Source: CAZTZY01 sp964617765
Lineage (GTDB): Bacteria > Pseudomonadota > Gammaproteobacteria > Pseudomonadales > DT-91
Length of the DNA: 31,238 nt
NCBI GenBank assembly: GCA_964617765.1
Contig: CAZTZY010000025.1
Span: 1-31,238 of the forward strand
Direction of reading: 5' to 3'
Program-made: the position numbers and the translations under genes
The notes under the pieces: model-generated
Databases searched by the model: none
What the model saw: only the letters and a program-made list of their open reading frames with translations
What the model was told of the DNA's origin: nothing
Shown here: positions 23,784 to 29,800 of the stretch, one piece after another
Layout: the number at the start of each line of letters is the position of its first letter
Position numbering within the stretch: the first letter of the stretch is position 1

Positions 23784-25190
23784 GTGCGTCAAACGAAAAT
23801 CATTTGTACCATTGGACCCGTAACAGAAAGTTATGAAATGCTATTGGCGATGGCCAATGCCGGCATGAATGTGGCTCGCCTGAATATGTCACATGGCGAT
23901 CATGAAACGCATAAGCGAGTGATTGAGCGTATAAAGAAAATGAATGCTGAAACGGGCCATTCAGTGGCCATGTTGATGGATACCCAGGGTCCTGAGATCC
24001 GTACCGGAGATTTGAAATCCGAGTTACATCTGGTTACCGGTGATGAAATAACAGTTTCAGTGCGTGGACAGGAGTCTGTTGAAGAAAACTCCCTGCAAAT
24101 TAATTACGAAGATCTTATTACCAGCGTGGAAGTGGGAGATCGCATTACGGTGGATAATGGGATCATCAATCTTGAGGTACTCGAAAAACAACAACGCACC
24201 ATGAAATGCCGGGTTATTGATGGCGGTGTGGTAAAAAGTAAGCGTCATGTTAATTTGCCGGGCATTCGTGTTAATTTGCCTGCGATTACTGAAAAAGATC
24301 GCCGGGATGTGCAATTTGCCATTGAAAATGATCTCGATTTCATTGCTTTATCTTTCGTAAGAACGCCCGGTGATGTTCGAGAACTGCGTGCTCTTCTGGA
24401 AAAAGGTAACTCCCATATAAAGATCATAGCCAAAATTGAAGATCAGGAAGGTTTGAGGAATGTCAGTGATATTATCAGGGAATCCGATGCAGTCATGGTT
24501 GCTCGTGGAGATCTTGGTGTAGAAATCAATATTGAAGATTTACCCAATGTACAACGTCAAATCGTGCGTAGTTGTGCAATTCAGGGTAAGCCCGTTATTG
24601 TTGCAACGCATTTACTGGAATCCATGATTGAAAACCCAATTCCCACCCGGGCTGAAGTAACGGATGTGGCCAATGCGGTTTATGAAGAAGTGGATGCCAT
24701 TATGTTGTCCGGTGAAACTACCGTGGGTAAATACCCGATTAAATGTATCGAATATATGGAGCGTGTGGCACTGGCTTCAGAAAAAATCCGCGGTTTGTCA
24801 TTCAGCAAGGAACTGAGCCTCGATCTGCCTAAGCAGCATTTGGCCACCTGCGCTGTGCAATTAGCTGAAGCCGTTAAGGCGAAGGGAATTATTGTGATTA
24901 CCAAGCGTGGATTGATGGCCAGTTATGCCTGTAACAGTCGTCCGCATGGCAGTCCGATCTTTGCGTTTACTTTTGATCCGCGTATCCAGCGTCAAATGAT
25001 GTTATTACGCAACGTAGATGCCCGTTGTTTTACCCCAAACAGTGATTCAGAGAAGATGATTGCAGAAGCCTTTGGTATGCTTATGGAGTCGGGTGATGCC
25101 GTTTTGGGCGACCAGTTTGTGGTGATATCTGATTTGATCGTAAAAGATGGTGTTGATGCCATCCAATTACGGGCAATCCCGGCGATGTAA
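23784..25190 (+). CDS. pyk: Pyruvate kinase
   Basis: Pyruvate kinase makes pyruvate and ATP from phosphoenolpyruvate and ADP. The 468-residue protein has the standard A, B and C domains. Active-site residues are Arg32, Asn34 and Ser36 in ARLNMSH; the catalytic Lys217 and metal ligands Glu219 and Asp243 in IIAKIED and ARGDLG; and MLSGETTVGKYP (~307-318). The usual ATQMLESM signature reads ATHLLESM here, a variant seen in one branch of the family. The start is GTG at 23784, with AGAGGA (23770-23775) placed 8 nt before it. The gene is single and followed by a hairpin terminator. Confidence 0.97.
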   Translation: MRQTKIICTIGPVTESYEMLLAMANAGMNVARLNMSHGDHETHKRVIERIKKMNAETGHSVAMLMDTQGPEIRTGDLKSELHLVTGDEITVSVRGQESVEENSLQINYEDLITSVEVGDRITVDNGIINLEVLEKQQRTMKCRVIDGGVVKSKRHVNLPGIRVNLPAITEKDRRDVQFAIENDLDFIALSFVRTPGDVRELRALLEKGNSHIKIIAKIEDQEGLRNVSDIIRESDAVMVARGDLGVEINIEDLPNVQRQIVRSCAIQGKPVIVATHLLESMIENPIPTRAEVTDVANAVYEEVDAIMLSGETTVGKYPIKCIEYMERVALASEKIRGLSFSKELSLDLPKQHLATCAVQLAEAVKAKGIIVITKRGLMASYACNSRPHGSPIFAFTFDPRIQRQMMLLRNVDARCFTPNSDSEKMIAEAFGMLMESGDAVLGDQFVVISDLIVKDGVDAIQLRAIPAM

Positions 25191-25215
25191 CTTTCTAGAT
25201 CATCAAGGTTTGCCA

Positions 25216-25241
25216 GGCCCGTTTAAAACGGGCTTTTTTTT
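25216..25241 (+). terminator. Rho-independent terminator of pyk
   Basis: GCCCG (25217-25221) and CGGGC (25229-25233) form a stem that TTT/AAA pairing in the loop can extend. Eight Ts follow (25234-25241). It lies 27 nt after the pyk stop. Confidence 0.88.
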
Positions 25242-25729
25242 GCTTTTGTAAAGAGGATTTTGCTGAATAAACGGGTTTTATTTTCCTTTTATGGGTTGCA
25301 ATAGTTCATTCAGTATGGATTTTTTTGGTGCAAAAAAAATGAAGTTATCCCTATCTTTTTGCATTCATTTGTACATTAGGAAAACTACAGAAGATTACAG
25401 CATTTTTGTGTTTTAAGTTATCAAGAATACTCTGCAACCAATTGAAATATATAGACTTTAATTGTTTTGAATGAATTTGAATCGTTTTAACTAAAACCCA
25501 GAGTTGACGCGGCTTGCAGCAAGAAATTAAAAAATTATCCAAAAAGTTATCCACAGATTTTGTGGACAATTTTACAGTGATTTTGACTATTTTTGAGTAA
25601 AAAATCGGCAAATGAAACAAGGGGAATATCAGGCGTATAAAATCTACACAATGTTACGTAAATACACGGTAACAGATTACAGGGAATTAATTTAACGGCA
25701 TCTCTAAAATGCAGCGTCAGGATAGTGTG
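25242..25729. other. AT-rich non-coding gap between convergent pyk and lexA, with DnaA-box-like cluster
   Basis: About 490 bp between two convergent genes and their terminators hold no credible gene. The only open frame (25351-25620, minus) has low-complexity composition and no ribosome site. The stretch is visibly AT-rich. It contains TTATCCAAA (25535-25543), the perfect DnaA-box consensus TTATCCACA (25547-25555) and, five bases on, its near-inverse TGTGGACAA (25561-25569). A weaker TTATCCCTA lies at 25345-25353. At 25697-25709 GGCATCTCTAAAA resembles the end of the repeat element upstream of lexA. Because neither flanking gene needs a promoter here, the length itself is unexplained. Confidence 0.5.
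25535..25569. promoter_or_regulatory. Cluster of three DnaA-box-like 9-mers
   Basis: TTATCCAAA (25535-25543, one mismatch), TTATCCACA (25547-25555, perfect) and TGTGGACAA (25561-25569, TTGTCCACA on the minus strand, one mismatch) lie within 35 bp. The last two form an inverted pair with a 5-nt spacer. DnaA binding is predicted from the consensus only. This could be a DnaA titration or reactivation site, or chance. Confidence 0.45.
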
Positions 25730-25762
25730 AAAAATGGCAGGGGCTTCAAGGAGCCTGCTGCC
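25729..25762 (-). terminator. Rho-independent terminator of lexA
   Basis: Read on the minus strand, GGCAG (from 25762) pairs with CTGCC (25740-25736), with an inner GGCT/AGCC extension and a small bulge. It is followed by ATTTTT. It lies 13 nt after the lexA stop codon. Confidence 0.75.
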
Positions 25763-25775
25763 AATTTGACAACTT

Positions 25776-26396
25776 TTAATGATGACGGCGAATCACGCCC
25801 ACGCTGATCCCTTCAATAAAAAATTGCTGTTCCCGCAAATCCACAACAATAGGTTCATAGTCATCATTTTCAGCCATTAAGTAGATCAGGTGTTTTTCCT
25901 TGTCGAATTTCAAGCGTTTAACAGTCACTTCATCATCCACGCGGGCAACGATAACATCACCTTCATTCGCACTTTTAGTGCTGTGTACGGCCAATAGATC
26001 ACCATCCATAATGCCGATATTCTTCATACTCTCGCCTTTTACGTGCAAAAGATAATCTGCTGCCGGCCTGAAAAATCGGGGTGGCATTTCACAATAATCC
26101 TCGATATTTTCTTCCGACATGATGGGACTGCCTGCGGATACCCGGCCGACAATAGGAATGCCAGGGCTATCTATATCAGACGGGTCGTGGGGGATGCGGA
26201 TGCCGCGAGAGGCATCAGGCGTCATTTCTATGGCGCCTTTTTTGGCCAGGGCCTTAAGGTGTTCCTGTGCAGCATTAGGTGATTTAAAGCCCAATTCCTT
26301 GGCTATATCAGCTCGTGTAGGCGGAAAGCCGGTTGTGGCAATATGACGCCTAATGTAATCGAGAATTTCGGCTTGGCGGTCTGTCAGTTTAATCAT
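25776..26396 (-). CDS. lexA: SOS repressor LexA
   Basis: LexA represses DNA-damage genes and cleaves itself when bound to RecA filaments. The 206-residue protein has an N-terminal winged helix (~1-70) with FPPTRADIAKELGFKSPNAA as the recognition region. It has a scissile Ala88-Gly89 in VSAGS, and the Ser123/Lys160 catalytic dyad in KGESM and VTVKRL. The ATG at 26394-26396 is preceded by AAGGA with an 8-nt spacer. Two LexA boxes at 26604-26638 imply autoregulation. They are more than 200 bp from the start codon, with a repeat element between, which is farther than usual. No sulA-like gene follows; the next sequence is a terminator and the AT-rich gap. Confidence 0.97.
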   Translation of the reverse strand: MIKLTDRQAEILDYIRRHIATTGFPPTRADIAKELGFKSPNAAQEHLKALAKKGAIEMTPDASRGIRIPHDPSDIDSPGIPIVGRVSAGSPIMSEENIEDYCEMPPRFFRPAADYLLHVKGESMKNIGIMDGDLLAVHSTKSANEGDVIVARVDDEVTVKRLKFDKEKHLIYLMAENDDYEPIVVDLREQQFFIEGISVGVIRRHH

Positions 26397-26433
26397 GGCA
26401 CATATCCTTGGGCGCTATTGAAATCAGGTTGAG

Positions 26434-26570
26434 GGCACCTCTAAAAGCCGTCTTTTCCCATGATAGCTGCGTCAGCTCCGTGCTCAAATCCTCATTTACT
26501 GCTTGTAAACTGCGGTTCTGCGCGCGGTGCTTTCTTGCTATCCCGAAAAAATCCTGATTTTTTGAGATGT
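26434..26570 (+). repeat. Repeat element copy B, in the lexA leader
   Basis: This ~135 bp stretch matches the reverse complement of 28587-28710. Shared blocks in order include GTCTT, ATAGC-GCG, CTCATTTA, TGTAAAC-GCGGT, GCGCGCGG, CTTGCTA and TTTTTGAGAT. Its right end ends in TTTTTTGAGATG, and its left end CACCTCTAAAAG is a decayed inverted version of that. It encodes nothing recognisable. It lies between the SOS boxes and the lexA start, so it is part of the lexA 5' leader. Confidence 0.75.
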
Positions 26571-26595
26571 CCTTAATAATTTATATGTGTATATA

Positions 26596-26601
26596 AGTAT
26601 A
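26596..26601 (-). promoter_or_regulatory. -10-like element of the lexA promoter
   Basis: TATACT on the minus strand lies directly downstream of the proximal SOS box, so the boxes would cover the -35 and spacer region, the expected geometry for LexA autorepression. No good -35 hexamer is visible, which is common for SOS promoters. Confidence 0.4.
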
Positions 26602-26603
26602 GT

Positions 26604-26619
26604 CTGTTTTTATATACAG
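26604..26619. promoter_or_regulatory. LexA (SOS) box 1
   Basis: CTGTTTTTATATACAG fits the gammaproteobacterial CTG-N10-CAG LexA consensus with the AT-rich core. It is the copy nearer to lexA and overlaps the presumed promoter. Confidence 0.85.
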
Positions 26620-26622
26620 CTG

Positions 26623-26638
26623 CTGTAATTGTATACAG
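26623..26638. promoter_or_regulatory. LexA (SOS) box 2
   Basis: CTGTAATTGTATACAG fits CTG-N10-CAG. It starts 19 bp from box 1, close to two helical turns, as in the double operator of E. coli lexA. It lies 95 bp before the thioinosine phosphorylase start, so effects on that divergent gene are possible. Confidence 0.85.
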
Positions 26639-26733
26639 ATAATGCCAATGTGCAAGAAATGCCTGAAATGAAGCCATTCAAACAGTAACAAAAGTCTTTA
26701 TAATCCCTTTTCAAAACCCCAAGAGGTGAGCAA

Positions 26734-27471
26734 TTGTTAGGAATTATTGGTGGCAGCGGTTTAACAGAATTTTCCGAGTTGCAAATTACCCGAGAAATTT
26801 TAATTGAAACTCCTTATGGCAAGCCTTCTGCGGCATTGGTCAAAGGCGAGTTGCATGGCAAGCCTCTGGTATTTTTGGCGCGTCATGGCAATCCTCATAG
26901 CATACCTCCACATTGTGTCAATTATCGGGCGAATCTGTGGGCCTTGAAAAGCCTCGGTGTCAGCCAGGTGCTTGCAGTGAATGCAGTAGGGGGCATCACT
27001 GCCGGTCAGGAATCGGGTGTGATTTCATTTCCTGACCAAATCATTGATTACACCTGGGGTCGTCAGCATACCTATTCCGATAGTGCTGAAGTTGCCTTAC
27101 AGCATGTTGACTTGAGTTACCCTTATACAGAACAACTGCGTCATAACCTGTTAAAAGCTGCTCAACAACTGGGTATGCCCGTTATAAAACACGGTGTGTA
27201 TGCCGCGGTGCAAGGTCCAAGGCTGGAAACAGCAGCTGAAATTCGTCGTTTGGCCAATGATGGTTGCGATATTGTCGGTATGACAGGTATGCCGGAGGCT
27301 GCCTTGGCCAGAGAGTTAGGGCTGGAATATGCTTGTATTGCACTAGTTGTTAACAAAGCAGCGGGCTTGAATCAAGGTATTATTACCATGGAAGAAATGC
27401 AGCAAGTCATGCGCAGCGGTATGCAACAAGTAAAAAGCCTGATTTCCACTTACTGCCTCCAGTCAAACTAA
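26734..27471 (+). CDS. S-methyl-5'-thioinosine phosphorylase (MTAP/PNP family)
   Basis: This enzyme splits methylthioinosine to hypoxanthine and 5-methylthioribose 1-phosphate, in the Pseudomonas-type salvage of methylthioadenosine that proceeds by deamination first. The 245-residue protein matches the P. aeruginosa enzyme closely by eye. It has IIGGSGLT at the N-terminus, the phosphate-site stretch LARHGNPHSIPPH, VNYRANLWALK, VNAVGGI, VQGPRLET, and the substrate-specificity stretch MTGMPEAALARE; ordinary MTA phosphorylases read MTxxPE. The start is TTG at 26734, supported by AAGAGGTGAG at 26721-26730. It is followed 12 nt later by an M50 protease gene and is divergent from lexA. Confidence 0.92.
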   Translation: MLGIIGGSGLTEFSELQITREILIETPYGKPSAALVKGELHGKPLVFLARHGNPHSIPPHCVNYRANLWALKSLGVSQVLAVNAVGGITAGQESGVISFPDQIIDYTWGRQHTYSDSAEVALQHVDLSYPYTEQLRHNLLKAAQQLGMPVIKHGVYAAVQGPRLETAAEIRRLANDGCDIVGMTGMPEAALARELGLEYACIALVVNKAAGLNQGIITMEEMQQVMRSGMQQVKSLISTYCLQSN

Positions 27472-27483
27472 CAGGTTTATACT

Positions 27484-28566
27484 ATGGAATTAATCAGTAC
27501 AGATTTTTTAGGTAAATCATTGCGTCTGGAGGCCACTATGTCGGGTTGGCAAAGGCTCTTCTGGAATGGACACCTTGTTTCCGAGAGAGTGGCCTCTGCG
27601 CAATCTGAGGGGCATATAGAGCATCATTTTAATCTGCAAACTGACGATGGCATGCTGGTATGTCAGGTGGCGATGGAGTTGCAATGGCAGCCGTTTGCAC
27701 TGCAATATACCTTGAAGGTGAATGACGAGAAAGTCGGTGAAGGTTCACGAAACGAACAGGAAATACAACGGCAAACCCCCATAATTATTATCCCCGAAAA
27801 AAAGCCCTATAGTTTTATAGGCTTGGGTTCACTTGCGCTTAAGTTGTTAAAAAGTGCCAAGGCTATCAAGGTGGCATTGGCAACAGCCAGCATCGCTGCC
27901 TACACATGGATGTTTTCTCTGCCGTTCGCGCTATGCCTTATTGCGTGCCTGGTATTTCATGAATATGGCCACCTTAAAGCCATGAAATACTTTGGTATGA
28001 AAACCAAGGGTATATACCTTATTCCCTTTATGGGAGGCCTTGCGCTGGGTGATGATAAAATAAATACGCGTTGGCAAGATGTCGTAATATCCATTATGGG
28101 GCCCACCTTTGGTTTGGTTCTGTCAGTCTTTTTCCTTTTATTATATTGGCTAACAGGAGAAATATTTTTTGCAGGCATAGCCTCGTTTAATGCCTTGATC
28201 AATTTGTTCAACTTGTTACCGATATTGCCTCTTGATGGAGGGCATATCCTGAAAAGTATCAGTTTTTCCATGCACTCAAAAATCGGCTTAGTGATGTGTA
28301 TTATAGGGGCATTGCTAGGAGTTTATATCAGTATACATTTCGGTTTGTCGCTTTTGGCATTTATGTTGGGTATTGGCGTATTGGATATTATGTTAGAGTG
28401 GAAATTGCGTCTCGAAAGCCGTTTATTACCACTGGACAGATACGGCCAGATTTTTTCCACTGTCTGGTATGTGATTACCGTTTCAGGTTTTATCGCCATT
28501 GTATTGTATCTGGCTAATTCAGATCATCCTGTACTGGGTTTGCCGAAGACAATATTGCAGAGTTAA
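27484..28566 (+). CDS. M50-family site-2-type intramembrane metalloprotease
   Basis: This is a 360-residue membrane zinc protease. The metal motif H-E-Y-G-H is at 159-163, within the hydrophobic segment ~142-165. The third ligand is probably Asp251 in LPILPLDGGH, the family N-x-x-P-x-x-P-L-D-G motif. Further membrane helices lie at ~200-222, 226-245, 264-300 and 330-350. The first ~100 residues form a soluble, probably beta-rich domain (GWQRLFWNGHLVSERV ... ALQYTLKVNDEKVGEG) in place of the PDZ domain of RseP, so it is not RseP. The substrate is unknown. It lies 12 nt after the phosphorylase and likely shares its transcript, but no functional link is evident. Confidence 0.88.
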   Translation: MELISTDFLGKSLRLEATMSGWQRLFWNGHLVSERVASAQSEGHIEHHFNLQTDDGMLVCQVAMELQWQPFALQYTLKVNDEKVGEGSRNEQEIQRQTPIIIIPEKKPYSFIGLGSLALKLLKSAKAIKVALATASIAAYTWMFSLPFALCLIACLVFHEYGHLKAMKYFGMKTKGIYLIPFMGGLALGDDKINTRWQDVVISIMGPTFGLVLSVFFLLLYWLTGEIFFAGIASFNALINLFNLLPILPLDGGHILKSISFSMHSKIGLVMCIIGALLGVYISIHFGLSLLAFMLGIGVLDIMLEWKLRLESRLLPLDRYGQIFSTVWYVITVSGFIAIVLYLANSDHPVLGLPKTILQS

Positions 28567-28586
28567 ATGCCATTAATGAATTCAGG

Positions 28587-28710
28587 CTATCTCAAAAACG
28601 AAGATTTTCCCGTAGCAAGGAAGTGCCGCGCGCCGCACCGCCGTTTACAGGGAATAAATGAGGCTTGATCACAGAGCGAGCGCGGCTATTACAAGACGTT
28701 TTTTGAGATG
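28587..28710 (-). repeat. Repeat element copy A, inverted relative to copy B
   Basis: This ~124 bp element has imperfect terminal inverted repeats: CTATCTCAAAAACG at the left and CGTTTTTTGAGATG at the right. Its reverse complement aligns along its whole length with copy B at 26434-26570, about three-quarters identical by eye. It lies between the convergent M50 and DUF2970 genes and has no coding capacity. Size, ends and lack of genes fit a MITE-like or palindromic intergenic repeat. Confidence 0.75.
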
Positions 28711-28748
28711 TGCTACAGTCCTGATATCTTTATTCAGGTTGTATTGGG

Positions 28749-28792
28749 CAATGCAAAACCAATGCAAATCCAATGCAAATCCAATGCTATTG
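28749..28792. repeat. 11-bp tandem repeat at the DUF2970 3' end
   Basis: There are four 11-bp units: CAATGCAAAAC (28749), CAATGCAAATC (28760), CAATGCAAATC (28771) and a diverged CAATGCTATTG (28782). The last unit contains the DUF2970 stop codon (28787-28789). Confidence 0.85.
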
Positions 28793-29023
28793 CGTAGCCA
28801 ATATGGTGCGCGTAATCAGTATCACCGTTGTAAAAAACAGTATCATCAGCATAATGCCGGCAATAATGACATGATAAGGTTTCATCCTTTTGAAATCACG
28901 TTCGCGCTTGGCTTGTGTTTGTATACCCACAAAGGCTCCCAGTACGCTTCCCAGCATTTCCAGAAAAGTGATGGGTGAATCGTCATCATTTTTTTTATCA
29001 GTATCTTTATTCTCGTCAGTCAT
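28787..29023 (-). CDS. DUF2970 small membrane protein
   Basis: This is a 78-residue protein of unknown function. An acidic, hydrophilic N-terminus (~1-16) leads into the conserved DUF2970 core FLEMLGSVLGAFVGIQTQAKRERDF (described here as residues 20-44) and one strong transmembrane helix at ~51-72. The basic stretch before the helix suggests the N-terminus stays in the cytoplasm. GGAGA 6-7 nt before the ATG supports the start. It lies 21 nt after csiV and is the last gene of the mfd operon. Its stop codon falls in a small tandem repeat. Confidence 0.85.
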   Translation of the reverse strand: MTDENKDTDKKNDDDSPITFLEMLGSVLGAFVGIQTQAKRERDFKRMKPYHVIIAGIMLMILFFTTVILITRTILATQ

Positions 29024-29044
29024 ATCATTCTCCGGAAAACAGAT

Positions 29045-29800
29045 TTACTCACTCAATTGAATGGCGCTATATGGCCGTATTTCAATTAATACGCCAAACA
29101 ATGGATTATCGATATAATGCAGGGTATTGCGCGTGACAATTTCCGCAGCACTTAATACAGCGATACGTTTTATCCCGGCTGTATTATCAGCAGGCAGTGG
29201 GTTATAGCCTTCATTACTGATGGTGAAACTTTGGGGGATAGGCCACGCATCTCCATTGTTAGTACCAAATTGCACATGCCATAAATGGGTTTTTATATGT
29301 ATCGCGGGTGGCAGATTGTTGGGAGACGGGGTTTGAAACAGGCTGATGGTGCCGCCCAGTTCATAAACGTTACTTTCGATTTTACCCGACTGGATAATTA
29401 TATTCTGTGTAAATTCACGACCTTCAATTTTTTGTAGCCAGGTTTGATGAAACAATACGTGATGTCTGCCTGATTGCTCGAGTTTGGCGACTGAATCATT
29501 GTGTTTGTTAAAACGTGGATCTAGCAATGGAATAAAATGCGGTTTGGCAGAAGGACGATTGGGTTGAACCAGTTCCGGATAAATAATTTCTGTAGATTGA
29601 CGCGTAAAACTGGCTAGGTTATCCGGATAGGTCACCTGAATATTTTTTGGCCAGGATTGTTCCAGGACATAATTAGGATTGGTATTAGAAAAAACCGTCA
29701 TCTCCACTTCGTAGAATTGGGCATGGGCAGAAACGGCAGCTAACATCAGTGTAGAGATCATCAGCGGTAAACCATGTACTTTTAAGGATAACTTGCTCAT
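29045..29800 (-). CDS. csiV: CsiV-family exported peptidoglycan-binding protein
   Basis: In Vibrio cholerae CsiV binds peptidoglycan and activates LpoA, and so PBP1a, under D-amino-acid stress. This 251-residue homologue has a signal peptide with a hydrophobic core at ~11-24 and a cleavage site after Ala27 (AHA-Q), so the mature protein is periplasmic. The family part includes FYEVEMTVFSN at the mature N-terminus, FIPLLDPRF, HVLFHQTW and GTISLF, and it ends in a basic IEIRPY-type strand. There are no lipoprotein cysteines. It follows mfd with a 4-nt ATGA overlap, the same order seen in pseudomonads. The assignment to the family is good; conserved function in this organism is inferred. Confidence 0.85.
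   Translation of the reverse strand: MSKLSLKVHGLPLMISTLMLAAVSAHAQFYEVEMTVFSNTNPNYVLEQSWPKNIQVTYPDNLASFTRQSTEIIYPELVQPNRPSAKPHFIPLLDPRFNKHNDSVAKLEQSGRHHVLFHQTWLQKIEGREFTQNIIIQSGKIESNVYELGGTISLFQTPSPNNLPPAIHIKTHLWHVQFGTNNGDAWPIPQSFTISNEGYNPLPADNTAGIKRIAVLSAAEIVTRNTLHYIDNPLFGVLIEIRPYSAIQLSE

Noticed and set aside
25547..25566. Intrinsic terminator at the inverted DnaA-box pair
   Set aside because: TCCACA/TGTGGA gives only a 6-bp stem, and the tail CAATTTT is a poor T-run.
25535..25569. Chromosomal replication origin
   Set aside because: Only three boxes, no dnaA, dnaN, rpmH or gidA nearby and no clear unwinding repeats, so the cluster is reported only as DnaA-box-like.
25351..25620. 89-residue open frame on the minus strand in the pyk-lexA gap
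   Set aside because: The composition is AT-driven, there is no Shine-Dalgarno and no recognisable domain, and it runs through the DnaA-box cluster.
28749..28792. CRISPR array
   Set aside because: The units are 11 bp and contiguous with no spacers, and there are no cas genes in the window.
28658..28978. 106-residue open frame on the plus strand
   Set aside because: It is antisense to DUF2970 and runs through the repeat element and the tandem 11-mers. It has no family features, while the minus-strand gene has a good ribosome site and domain.
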